Below, one piece after another: positions 18,946 through 27,501 of a DNA stretch of 64,000 nucleotides (position 1 is its first letter; every line of letters starts with the position of its first letter). Source of the DNA: Bacillaceae bacterium IKA-2. GTDB lineage: Bacteria > Bacillota > Bacilli > Bacillales > Anaerobacillaceae. The notes beneath the pieces were generated by a model. The model was not told where the DNA came from. It ran no database searches and saw only the letters and a program-made list of their open reading frames with translations. The translations under genes were made by a program, and so were the position numbers. The DNA is taken from positions 2,852,001-2,916,000 of the forward strand of contig CP134492.1 in NCBI GenBank assembly GCA_031761875.1, read 5' to 3'.

Positions 18946-19996
18946 AATTTTTTTTGGGATCAAGAGTTGCTAAGAACTTAATTGCATCTTCAAAAGTGTC
19001 AATTGGCACAATTTTCATTTTAACATTATTTTCCTCAGCAGTTTGTAATGCTTCTGTATAATTTGATGTTAAGGAGTCAAATTCATTAGGTGCAAAGAAA
19101 AAATTAGCGCCTGCTCGTTCAGCTGCAATGACTTTTTGCTTTGCGCCACCAATGCGACCAACTTCCCCCACCTCATTTAATGAGCCTGTACCGGCAATAG
19201 CATACCCTTTTGTGATATCCTCTTTTATAATTTGATTATAAATTTCGAGGCTAAACATTAACCCAGCAGATGGACCACCAATTTTATTTGTGTCAATCTT
19301 TATAATTGGACTTGCAATTAATTCACGCTTTGTAATTGGGCTTGTAATACCAATCCCAACTCGGTCCTGTGCTGAATCCAAATCTTCGGGAAACGTTGTC
19401 ACCGATAGTTCGAGCTTTGTTTTTGTATCATCACGAACGACAGTAAGAAAAACTTCATCATTTTTTCTTTTGTCTTCTAGTTGTGCTAATAGTTCGTCGA
19501 CTGTTGTTATTTTATTTTCATCGACTTCAGTAATTAAATCCCCTACTTGCAAAAGACCAAAGGCAGGCATTCCCTCAACCGTACCGGTAACAAAGACACC
19601 ATAGTTTTCGTAATAAGCCTTTTTACCTGCATAATTATAGGCGACTATTGTTGCGATGTCTTGTGATGAGCTCATCATCATCATTTGACGATGATGATAA
19701 TCTTCGTCTGTTTCACCACCTCGGCGAATAAAATCCTCATGAATCAACTCTCTTGAATTACTCCATTTAGCCCAGTAATAATTAACAACATTAGCTTTTC
19801 CCATTCGCACTGTTGTTAACAAAAATGTTCCTTCATCCTCATAAGCTCCTGCTACTTCGATAACTGTATGTAACACTTTCGCATCACCAGGTTTTGTAAA
19901 ATAATATGGAAATTGATAAAAGTTTACAAAAAGTAAAATGATGATGAGGAAAATCCAACGTTTTTTTAGTGATAGGAACTTTTTTTCTTTAAACAT
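18944..19996 (-). CDS. ylbL: SepM/YlbL-family PDZ-Lon-like membrane serine protease
   Basis: 350 residues from ATG 19996 behind GGAAGGAG. N-terminal membrane anchor (about 14-31), a PDZ domain (about 120-200, with GLLQVGDLITEV) and a C-terminal S16 Lon-like protease domain with the serine in GGPSAGLMFSLE (about 263) and the lysine in GAKQKVIAAERAG (about 308). The family includes streptococcal SepM, which trims a pheromone, and B. subtilis YlbL, a protease that clears the division inhibitor YneA. It starts one base after the ylbK stop, so the two are co-translated. Confidence 0.92.
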   Translation of the reverse strand: MFKEKKFLSLKKRWIFLIIILLFVNFYQFPYYFTKPGDAKVLHTVIEVAGAYEDEGTFLLTTVRMGKANVVNYYWAKWSNSRELIHEDFIRRGGETDEDYHHRQMMMMSSSQDIATIVAYNYAGKKAYYENYGVFVTGTVEGMPAFGLLQVGDLITEVDENKITTVDELLAQLEDKRKNDEVFLTVVRDDTKTKLELSVTTFPEDLDSAQDRVGIGITSPITKRELIASPIIKIDTNKIGGPSAGLMFSLEIYNQIIKEDITKGYAIAGTGSLNEVGEVGRIGGAKQKVIAAERAGANFFFAPNEFDSLTSNYTEALQTAEENNVKMKIVPIDTFEDAIKFLATLDPKKN

Positions 19997-19997
19997 G

Positions 19998-20783
19998 TTA
20001 CTGCGGCTCCTTCCATTTCTGCAATACCATCTGAATTTCAGGTAATTTCTTTTTTGTAGCTTCCACACCTTGTTCGATAATTTTATCGATATTTTTAAAT
20101 GCGGTTGAACTATATTGATTTATGATTGGCTTTATCATAATATCACTTTCTATTTCCTTCATGCGAATCATTTCCCGCTCCATAATTTCCATGCTCTGCA
20201 TAATAACATCAAAAATAGAGGTTATTTGTGGTTCAGTCTTAAAATAAGAAACATCAACAGCAATGATAATATCTGCATTCATTTTCTTAACTTCTTTTAC
20301 AGGAATCCTGTCAACAACAGCACCATCTACTAAAAGTCTTCCATTAACTTTTTCCGGCACAAAAATTCCTGGTATTGAAATACTTGCCCTAACTGCAGTG
20401 GAAATATCTCCTTTTGTAAAAACTACTTTTTCACCCGTCAAAAGATCGGTAGCAATAATCCGTAAAATGGGATCAAGCTCCTCGAGCATTTTTCCTTTTG
20501 TTAAGACACGAATTAAGTGCTTAACTTTTGCGCCTGATATAAATCCCATTTTTGGAATTGTAAAATCTAAATAATACTTTCTTTGAAAATGTGTGGCCAT
20601 TTTCGCCATTTGCAAAGGGCTATAACCCGAACCATAAAAAGCTCCTACAAGTGATCCCATGCTGCTGCCAGCTATACAATTGATCGGTATGTTAGCTTCT
20701 TCAAGTACTTTTATGACACCAATATGAGCGAATCCCCTTACTCCACCCGATCCTAAAGCTAAACCGATTTTCGGCTCAACCAT
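19998..20783 (-). CDS. ylbK: patatin-like phospholipase (YlbK)
   Basis: 261 residues. Patatin nucleophile elbow AGSSMGSLVG (about 38-47) with the preceding GSGGVRGFAHIGV oxyanion loop, and the DGA motif of the Ser-Asp dyad in LLVDGAVVDRIP (about 150). Probably an esterase of the RssA type; substrate unknown. GGGGGG-type ribosome site before ATG 20783. Operon with ylbL. Confidence 0.92.
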   Translation of the reverse strand: MVEPKIGLALGSGGVRGFAHIGVIKVLEEANIPINCIAGSSMGSLVGAFYGSGYSPLQMAKMATHFQRKYYLDFTIPKMGFISGAKVKHLIRVLTKGKMLEELDPILRIIATDLLTGEKVVFTKGDISTAVRASISIPGIFVPEKVNGRLLVDGAVVDRIPVKEVKKMNADIIIAVDVSYFKTEPQITSIFDVIMQSMEIMEREMIRMKEIESDIMIKPIINQYSSTAFKNIDKIIEQGVEATKKKLPEIQMVLQKWKEPQ

Positions 20784-20885
20784 GACTTCCCCCCGTTCAT
20801 TTTATTAATTAAACATAACCACTCTTCATAAATGATATGGTCTAAACTGCCCTTCTATACGTATATTGAATAATAGGACATGTAG

Positions 20886-21021
20886 TTAGCAAAGCCTTAA
20901 GGCGCCCACCTATCAGCGACAAACACTGGAACGCGATATAGATGTACTGCTTCTTCAGGTACTCGTCGTAAAACAGGTAATGAAGTAACTCGTAACTCAA
21001 GGATGTGTCAAGATAGACAGT
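20886..21021 (+). repeat. dispersed intergenic repeat, copy 3 (degenerate mosaic)
   Basis: Left half (ggcgcccacctatcagcgac) resembles copy 6, while the right half (tactcgtcg, aagtaact, caaggatgtgtc, tagacag) resembles copies 2, 5 and 7. It lies in the divergent gap between ylbK and ylbJ. Confidence 0.7.
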
Positions 21022-21070
21022 ATTTCATGTAATAAACTTCTACTATATTAACTATTGGGAGGCCGGGCCC

Positions 21071-22294
21071 TTGAACGCCTCAAAATTAAAAACAATCATT
21101 CTAGCCTTGAGCGCAACTATTATCGCTTTTTCATTAATGATTTTTCCAAAAGAAGCCTTTGAAGCATCCATGCGCGGGCTAACAATGTGGTGGGAGGTTG
21201 TTTTTCCATCTTTACTGCCATTTTTTATCGTGTCAGAGTTTTTGATCGGCTTTGGTGTGGTTTCCTTTCTCGGAAGTTTACTAGAACCGCTAATGCGCCC
21301 TCTTTTTCGCGTTCCTGGCGTAGGAGGCTTTGTTTGGGCAATGGGACTTGCATCTGGTTACCCTGCAGGTGCAAAACTAACGGCTAGACTTAGACAAGAA
21401 AACAAATTAACTACTATTGAGGCTGAACGACTTGTCTCCTTTACAAATTCCTCAAATCCCTTATTCATTTTCGGAGCGATAGCAGTTGGTTTTTTTCATA
21501 ATGCTGCTTTAGGAATCGTTCTTGCTTTGTCCCATTATTTAGGTAATTTCTGCGTCGGGTTACTGATGCGTTTTCACGGTAGATCAGAAGAAATTCACTT
21601 AACAACAGATAAAAAGACAAAAATGTCACTAAAAGTAGCTGTTGATTTACTCCATCAAGAACGGTTAAAAGATGGTCGTCCGATCGGAAAAATATTAGGA
21701 GATGCTGTTCAATCTTCTGTTCATACATTATTATTGATTGGTGGATTTATTATTTTGTTTTCAGTTCTTAATCGGTTGTTAACTTTATTAGATATTTCAA
21801 CATTTTTAGCTTTTTTCGTTACTGTTATCTTGGCTTTTTTCCAAATCCCAAATGAATTAAGTTTACCATTAATTTCAGGTTTATTTGAAATCACTTTAGG
21901 CAGTCAAATGGCTAGTAACGCTAGCACAGCGACTCTTTTTCAACAAGTAGTTGTAACTAGCTTTATTTTAGCGTTTAGTGGCTTTTCTGTCCAAGCACAA
22001 GTTGCTAGTATTTTGGCTGACACTGACATTCGTTTTAAACCTTTTTTTATTGCAAGAATATTCCATGGTTTTTTCGCAGCTTTTTTCACTGTTTTATTGT
22101 GGAAGCCATTATATGAAAATCAGCAATTATCCGAAAAAGAAAGTTCCGCTATCCCTGTTTTTCTACAAAATGAAACATATTCTTTTTTTTATAAAAGTTG
22201 GGATTTAATCATTCAGTACGGATCTTTATTTACATTAATCATGCTAATGATTTATATCGTTATTACATTTAACAAGTTACTGCGTAAACAATGA
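21071..22294 (+). CDS. ylbJ: sporulation integral membrane protein YlbJ
   Basis: 407 residues with about eight to ten membrane helices and the nucleoside-recognition (Gate) fold. The segment MGLASGYPAGAKLTARL near residue 92 and the SNPLFIFGAIAVGFF stretch near 128 are typical. In B. subtilis YlbJ is sigma-E controlled and needed for heat-resistant spores. TTG start at 21071 behind GGGAGG. Transcribed divergently from ylbK. Confidence 0.93.
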   Translation: MNASKLKTIILALSATIIAFSLMIFPKEAFEASMRGLTMWWEVVFPSLLPFFIVSEFLIGFGVVSFLGSLLEPLMRPLFRVPGVGGFVWAMGLASGYPAGAKLTARLRQENKLTTIEAERLVSFTNSSNPLFIFGAIAVGFFHNAALGIVLALSHYLGNFCVGLLMRFHGRSEEIHLTTDKKTKMSLKVAVDLLHQERLKDGRPIGKILGDAVQSSVHTLLLIGGFIILFSVLNRLLTLLDISTFLAFFVTVILAFFQIPNELSLPLISGLFEITLGSQMASNASTATLFQQVVVTSFILAFSGFSVQAQVASILADTDIRFKPFFIARIFHGFFAAFFTVLLWKPLYENQQLSEKESSAIPVFLQNETYSFFYKSWDLIIQYGSLFTLIMLMIYIVITFNKLLRKQ

Positions 22295-22325
22295 AGAGGC
22301 TGACAAATATCAGCCTCTTCATTGT

Positions 22326-22326
<1 letters not shown>
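22287..22326. terminator. bidirectional terminator between ylbJ and coaD
   Basis: Perfect 17-base arms beginning aacaatgaagagg, loop of six, between converging genes and touching the coaD stop codon. Confidence 0.85.
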
Positions 22327-22853
<527 letters not shown>

Positions 22854-22872
22854 TTAATTATACTTTTTTATT

Positions 22873-23421
22873 TTAAAATTTATAAATTGAAATCTTTGTA
22901 TCACCATACTGCTCTTGTCTAACACACGTCAGCTTCTCAATGCTTTGCTGCAAAAAAACAGATGAGTCGTGTTCAGCAACGATTACTCCTTGAAAAGAAA
23001 GAAGCTCATTTTTTGCAATGAAAGCTATCTCCTCTTGAAGTTGTTGCTTAGCGTATGGTGGATCAAGGAATATAACCTCAAAAGTAATGCCTCGTTTCAA
23101 AACTGCTTTTAGGGCCCGTTTTGCATCATTACGATAAACTTCCGCGTTCTGTTCAAAACGACAATTTTTTAAATTTGCATGAACGATTTCAATTGCCTTA
23201 GCACTTTGATCAACAAAAATCATATTTTCGATTCCGCGACTGAGTGCTTCGATACCGAGTCCTCCACTTCCCGCATATAGATCTAAGCCTTTTCCACCCG
23301 AAAAAAAAGGGCCAATGATATTAAAAATAGATTCTTTTACTTTATCCGAAGTAGGACGGGTACTGACTCCTGGAACAGCTTTTAGCGGTCTTCCTTTACA
23401 AGTACCTGATATAACTCTCAT
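22873..23421 (-). CDS. rsmD: 16S rRNA (guanine-966-N2)-methyltransferase RsmD (YlbH)
   Basis: SAM-dependent methyltransferase. Motif I DLYAGSGGLGIEALSRG (about 47-63) and the catalytic DPPY in IFLDPPYA (about 119). The conserved opening MRVISGTCKGRPL starts at ATG 23421 behind GAAGGAAAG, giving 182 residues like B. subtilis YlbH. The longer in-frame reading to 23568 runs through a dispersed repeat (residues RLRFSNCLASGAMRFSNC) and is not coding. Confidence 0.96.
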   Translation of the reverse strand: MRVISGTCKGRPLKAVPGVSTRPTSDKVKESIFNIIGPFFSGGKGLDLYAGSGGLGIEALSRGIENMIFVDQSAKAIEIVHANLKNCRFEQNAEVYRNDAKRALKAVLKRGITFEVIFLDPPYAKQQLQEEIAFIAKNELLSFQGVIVAEHDSSVFLQQSIEKLTCVRQEQYGDTKISIYKF

Positions 23422-23442
23422 CTTTCCTTCACACCTCATTCG

Positions 23443-23512
23443 AGAAACTAGGCAATTAGAAAAGCGCATGGCGCCTGAAGCTAGACAATTAGAAAAACGC
23501 AAGCGCCTTATT
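23443..23512 (+). repeat. dispersed intergenic repeat, copy 4 (tandem short units)
   Basis: Two short units joined head to tail: agaaaagcgcatggcgcc, then gaagctagacaatt, then agaaaaacgcaagcgcctta. They carry the common left end and right end of the repeat family with almost no middle, which helps define its borders. Confidence 0.75.
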
Positions 23513-23599
23513 CGTATGCTTGAATATATATTTCCAATCCTATCACAAAAAATGAAAAAGCTTAACAATTTAATCTTAACTCTTTGAAATAAATTGAAA

Positions 23600-23822
23600 A
23601 CTCAAAAATTATGCAGTTATGTATAGAACTAGTAACGATGGTCATAATAAAAATAGCAATACGGTTAAACCCGTGTTGTTATAACCGCGGAGAAGGCTTA
23701 CGTTTCCCCATAAGTTCTTCCTCCGGTTTCTCCTCTCCCATAGCCTCAAGTCAAAACAAACTAAAATACTTGTTTTGTTTTGACTATCAGGCACCTCGTA
23801 GCTAAACTACGAGGTTTTTTTA
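23600..23822. ncRNA. candidate structured or regulatory RNA between rsmD and ylbG
   Basis: A 480-base gap with no convincing gene. On the plus strand it holds a pyrimidine-rich run with tttcccc, cttcctcc and tctcctctccc, then a hairpin (agtcaaaacaa / ttgttttgact) and a strong terminator, as in C-rich sRNAs that pair with ribosome sites. On the minus strand the same DNA is purine-rich and lies upstream of rsmD (ylbH), where a ylbH leader RNA motif has been described for bacilli. A cggtt/aaccg stem lies at about 23661-23687. I cannot tell which strand is active. Confidence 0.5.
23793..23821 (+). terminator. plus-strand terminator with no upstream plus-strand gene
   Basis: Arms acctcgtag and ctacgaggt, loop ctaaa, followed by seven T. 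No plus-strand gene stands before it, which points to a non-coding transcript. Confidence 0.8.
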
Positions 23823-23838
23823 TTAACCCAAGAACAAC

Positions 23839-23873
23839 AAAAGGCTAACCAATATTAATCGGTTAGCCTTTTG
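23839..23873. terminator. terminator downstream of ylbG
   Basis: Arms aaaaggctaacc and ggttagcctttt around a ten-base loop; T runs on both strands, 32 bases after the ylbG stop. Confidence 0.8.
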
Positions 23874-23904
23874 TTTATATTAAAATAGTGTTTAAGACAA
23901 ACTC

Positions 23905-24180
23905 TTAAATACCCATTTTATAATCATATTCTTTTGCTTTATCGGGGCGAGTATTTTGAAATTCAGTTTTCAAGTACGGTCTCATTGATTTATTTACAAG
24001 CTTAACGAAATGTAACGATTCTAATTTTTCAATCGTTTCGTCGATGGTCGCTTCATCGCAGTATAAAACTACATACTTCATACGCTTAGATGCATAATGA
24101 ACATTACCGTACTTCCGCATTTGCCGTACATATTTCAAAGAGTGTAACCAAACCGCTAGGCCGATTCTCATTCCTACCAT
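23905..24180 (-). CDS. ylbG: DUF2129 protein YlbG
   Basis: 91 residues from ATG 24180 with AAGGGG nine bases upstream; a GTG at 24204 is also possible. Core VWLHSLKYVRQMRKYGNV followed by KYVVLYCD is the DUF2129 signature. Cytosolic, function unknown. Follows ylbF on the same strand, as in B. subtilis. Confidence 0.9.
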   Translation of the reverse strand: MVGMRIGLAVWLHSLKYVRQMRKYGNVHYASKRMKYVVLYCDEATIDETIEKLESLHFVKLVNKSMRPYLKTEFQNTRPDKAKEYDYKMGI

Positions 24181-24312
24181 TTCTATTTTCCCCTTTTTTC
24201 TCACATCAGATACCTAAAGTTTACCACGATTGATCTATTACTTCAATAAGATCTTCTTCTCGCAAAATTGCTACTATAATAAACTTTTTAAGAGGATCTG
24301 GATCTCTAGTAT

Positions 24313-24750
24313 TTAACAACCACAGCTTCCACCTGTACTACAGCCACCACTACAACTCATAGCGTCAAAAAACGGATTTCCTGTCGGTACTTTTATATCT
24401 TCAGAAACAGCATGAGCAATAATTGAACTGACTTCGATCAATAACCCCTCTAATTGATTTTCCATTTTTTTGAAATTGGCGATTGGTTCGTATAAATCTA
24501 ATTTACGCTTTAATTCCCGCACTTCTTTTGAAACACGTCGATAATCTGGGTGATACTTACCAAATCGCTCTACTTCTTCAAAATCATCTTTACGTTTTGA
24601 AAAGTCCCAAATTAATTGTTGGGCAGTTAAATCTTTATAAAGTGTGTCCATAGCCTCTATATATTCGTGATAAATATCTGATTGTATAATCATATCTGAT
24701 AATGCCATTGATTCCAAGATAGTGTCCATTTCTGTAACAGTTTTAAACAT
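24313..24750 (-). CDS. ylbF: YlbF, RicF subunit of the Y-complex
   Basis: 145 residues from ATG 24750 behind GAGGAGG. Helical YlbF/YmcA fold, with a C-terminal cysteine cluster CSGGCSTGGSCGC (last 13 residues). In B. subtilis YlbF, YmcA and YaaT form a complex with two [4Fe-4S] clusters that speeds RNase Y-dependent mRNA maturation and affects sporulation, biofilm and competence. The Cys-rich tail fits cluster binding. Confidence 0.93.
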   Translation of the reverse strand: MFKTVTEMDTILESMALSDMIIQSDIYHEYIEAMDTLYKDLTAQQLIWDFSKRKDDFEEVERFGKYHPDYRRVSKEVRELKRKLDLYEPIANFKKMENQLEGLLIEVSSIIAHAVSEDIKVPTGNPFFDAMSCSGGCSTGGSCGC

Positions 24751-24815
24751 GACAACCCTCCTCAAGTAATTAATTATATCATTTCTCCTTTAGGAACGCT
24801 AATTTCAGAGTCTGT

Positions 24816-25778
24816 TCACAATTCAACACTAGCTCCATTTAAAACTGTACAATCATCGCGATTTTTTAGTTGGCGGATTAGCTTCAGTAGCGACTCGTCT
24901 TTCATCTTTGCTTCTATCATCACATCTAATTGATCAACGGTTCCATTTACAACATGCAAAAATTTCATCAGTCTATCAACATCAATATAATCATTGTGAC
25001 GTTTATCGCTAATGCCCTCCTTCGGTGAAGAAATATGAACTTTAACTGGAAGAGGGCTATACTGCCACGATTGCACAATCCGCTCCCATATATTTTGAAA
25101 CGAAAAGGTTTCAGGATGATTGATATCATGATGGTGGACGTCAAAAACAACCGGGATTTGTAATTTCTCACCAAGATAAAGAACATCTTCAATATGAAAA
25201 ATAGTATCATCATTTTCTAAAATAATCATTTGTTGGAGTGGACTTGGTATTCTTTCAAAGTTCTCAATAAAATCTTCTAATCCACTTACCTTCCCAGATT
25301 TTGCTCCGCCAACATGAAGAACACAACGATGCTTAGGATTTATTCCGAGGCCATTTAGAAGCCTGAAATGATAAGCCAATGTACGTAATGATCTTTTTAA
25401 TAGTTCCTCATTTAAATTATTAAGAACAACAAAATGATCTGGATGAAAACCAACACGTATTTTATGTTTTTCAATAAACTGGCCAATTTCTGTTAGTATC
25501 GGAGCTATTGCCTGCTCATATTCCCATCCTTCTGTAAGTGGATGATTTACTAATGGAACTAACTTTGAAGAAAGACGAAAAAAATTAATATCTAATGCTA
25601 AATTATGCTTTAGTAAGCGGTAGCAATTTTCAAGATTAGAAATCGAGATTCTTGATAACTTACGTAACGCTGCTTCTTTATTTGTAATTTTTTCAAATTG
25701 CTTGACAGTCATCGTTTGAGATGGGGAAGCATTTTTTAAATGAACACTCATTGCTACATATCCAAATCGTACAATCAT
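24816..25778 (-). CDS. uvsE: UV DNA damage endonuclease UvsE (UvdE family)
   Basis: TIM-barrel nuclease that nicks 5' to cyclobutane dimers and other lesions without needing UvrABC. 320 residues. Metal ligands are carried by GFHPDHFVVLN (about 98), VLHVGGAKSGK (about 135), ILENDDT (about 168) and FDVHHHDIN (about 188), with KVHISSPKEG near 220. ATG 25778 follows GGAG. It lies 28 bases behind a large protein and an XPB helicase on the same strand, suggesting one DNA-repair operon; in B. subtilis the uvsE gene is not in this place. Confidence 0.92.
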   Translation of the reverse strand: MIVRFGYVAMSVHLKNASPSQTMTVKQFEKITNKEAALRKLSRISISNLENCYRLLKHNLALDINFFRLSSKLVPLVNHPLTEGWEYEQAIAPILTEIGQFIEKHKIRVGFHPDHFVVLNNLNEELLKRSLRTLAYHFRLLNGLGINPKHRCVLHVGGAKSGKVSGLEDFIENFERIPSPLQQMIILENDDTIFHIEDVLYLGEKLQIPVVFDVHHHDINHPETFSFQNIWERIVQSWQYSPLPVKVHISSPKEGISDKRHNDYIDVDRLMKFLHVVNGTVDQLDVMIEAKMKDESLLKLIRQLKNRDDCTVLNGASVEL

Positions 25779-25806
25779 CAAAATTCTCCTTTCTTAGCAT
25801 GCACTG

Positions 25807-27501
25807 TTATTGTATTGGGTGGACAATCGCTATTTTTTTTATTTGCCTAAGGCTAAACTTTTTGGTATCCTGGCAACTAATTTCATAACAACCATTATTG
25901 ACTGAAAGTTTTAATGGAAAAAGTTTTATAATTTCCTGATCATCAATTTCTATTTGTAAGGATAGCTTCAGTACAATTGCCTGTTTTGCGATTCGTTGCA
26001 TCGTCTTTTCATCATAAAAAGTTAGTGTAAACCACTGTTTTGGCAATTTTTCCACTTCAGGGATTATTGAGTTAAGTTTTGGAAACTCATTTATGATCGA
26101 AAGCAGAAGCCTCTCTTTGGGTTTTGTTACTTCAAATTTTTCAGTAATTACATTTAGTTCTAGTTTCTCCAATAAATCTTCAAAAGATAACTCAAATTGT
26201 TTTTCTATGATAATTCCGTGATCAGCTTTTTTCCACCAATTATGCCAATGTTCCTCAACAAAGTTTATGTATATTGCTTCAGTTATTAAGTATAATGTTA
26301 CATTTTGTTTTTTAACAATCGGCTGCGCTTTTTTTTGCCATTGTTCAAATGTCTGTTTCCAGCGAGTAATCGTTATCTCAGGCAAGAAAATCGTTAAAAA
26401 TCGCAGTAAACTTTCTAACTGTCGTTCTTCTAATATTGCATGACGAAAACTAGCTTCACTAAATCCAATCTGAATCATCAAGTCCCAGTCTTGAAAGGTC
26501 CCCCAACAACGGAATGTCCATAGGGCATCGTTACGAATGTAAACTGGAACAAGAAACTGACCGATCGTAACTTCCATACCTTGCTGCTTTTTAACTTCAC
26601 CAACTTCTTCGTTAGCGAAAAAAACAATTCCCATTTCAGTAACATAGACAATTTCTACTATTATTAACTGCTCAATCACCCGATCAAAGCCAATATCAAC
26701 ATCCTGATTATTTTTATTTAGATACTGGACAATTTGCTTCAACGCAACTCCTTCACCTAGATTGTGAAAAAGTACCCAAATTAGAAACGATTTGCTAAAA
26801 CTAGTTTCTATGAAGTCAGTGATACAAAATATAGCCAAGGCAAGTTTAATGTCTTGATTTGATTGTTGAAAAAAAATATCACACTGTTTATTTTTGACAA
26901 CATACTCACCCTGATGACTTTCCACTAAACCAACATGCTCTAGAAACCGTAACAACATGTCCCAATTTACACAAGTTGAAATTTCTTCTTTTAATAGCTG
27001 AAAACTTTCAGGCTGTTTAAGCCCTCGTGTTTTTAAGAAGATAATTAATTCCATTAAGTAGTATAGGTATTTTCTTGTAGCTAGCGGTTGGGTATGGACA
27101 GTTCGGTCTTTTTGGTCTTTAAAGGTCAGTTCAAAATAACTCTCAACGATTTCGACAGGTATTACATAAGCTTGGTAATGTTTTTTTTCGTCAAGTTTAA
27201 ACAACAATCCCTTTTGTCGCAGAAAAAGAAGAGTAAGCTTTTTCTCGATAGTCGCTACTTCCTCTTCTTTTTTAACTGTTTTCAAATATGGACTGTAATC
27301 TTGAATACAACTAAACAGGTATTTTCGCTCTTTTGAACTGAGTTGACTAATAAGTTTTTTTCGAAACTCACTTTCATTTAAACGCTCGTGCAGGCATTTA
27401 ATCGCCCAAACGCCAAGAAGTTCATCCTGTTTATTAATGATTTTCGTTTTGACATCGCTATTTAATTGCTGTAAGCATTGTTCTATAGTGACGATATCCA
27501 C
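25807..27501 (-). CDS. large uncharacterised partner of the XPB helicase
   Basis: 564 residues, unrecognised over most of its length. It is rich in helices and Lys/Glu/Gln, has no signal peptide or P-loop, and repeated short helical segments in the N-terminal 300 residues could be winged-helix units. The last 55 residues (pattern LQIEID, then KLFPLKLSVNNGCYEI, then SLRQIKKIAIV) look weakly like a WYL domain. The GTG start overlaps xpb by 19 bases behind GAGGTGG, so the two are translationally coupled. Actinobacterial XPB genes also have a neighbouring helicase-associated protein (Helicase_C_3 type); I infer it is the counterpart. Confidence 0.6.
   Translation of the reverse strand: MDIVTIEQCLQQLNSDVKTKIINKQDELLGVWAIKCLHERLNESEFRKKLISQLSSKERKYLFSCIQDYSPYLKTVKKEEEVATIEKKLTLLFLRQKGLLFKLDEKKHYQAYVIPVEIVESYFELTFKDQKDRTVHTQPLATRKYLYYLMELIIFLKTRGLKQPESFQLLKEEISTCVNWDMLLRFLEHVGLVESHQGEYVVKNKQCDIFFQQSNQDIKLALAIFCITDFIETSFSKSFLIWVLFHNLGEGVALKQIVQYLNKNNQDVDIGFDRVIEQLIIVEIVYVTEMGIVFFANEEVGEVKKQQGMEVTIGQFLVPVYIRNDALWTFRCWGTFQDWDLMIQIGFSEASFRHAILEERQLESLLRFLTIFLPEITITRWKQTFEQWQKKAQPIVKKQNVTLYLITEAIYINFVEEHWHNWWKKADHGIIIEKQFELSFEDLLEKLELNVITEKFEVTKPKERLLLSIINEFPKLNSIIPEVEKLPKQWFTLTFYDEKTMQRIAKQAIVLKLSLQIEIDDQEIIKLFPLKLSVNNGCYEISCQDTKKFSLRQIKKIAIVHPIQ

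Noticed and set aside
23422-23568. N-terminal extension of rsmD
   Set aside because: It encodes translated repeat copy 4; orthologues start at MRVISG, which has its own ribosome site.
23668-23710. Ten-codon minus-strand frame MGKRKPSPRL behind a GGAGGAAG site between ylbG and rsmD
   Set aside because: Too short to support as a gene; the purine-rich sequence is better explained as part of a structured RNA.
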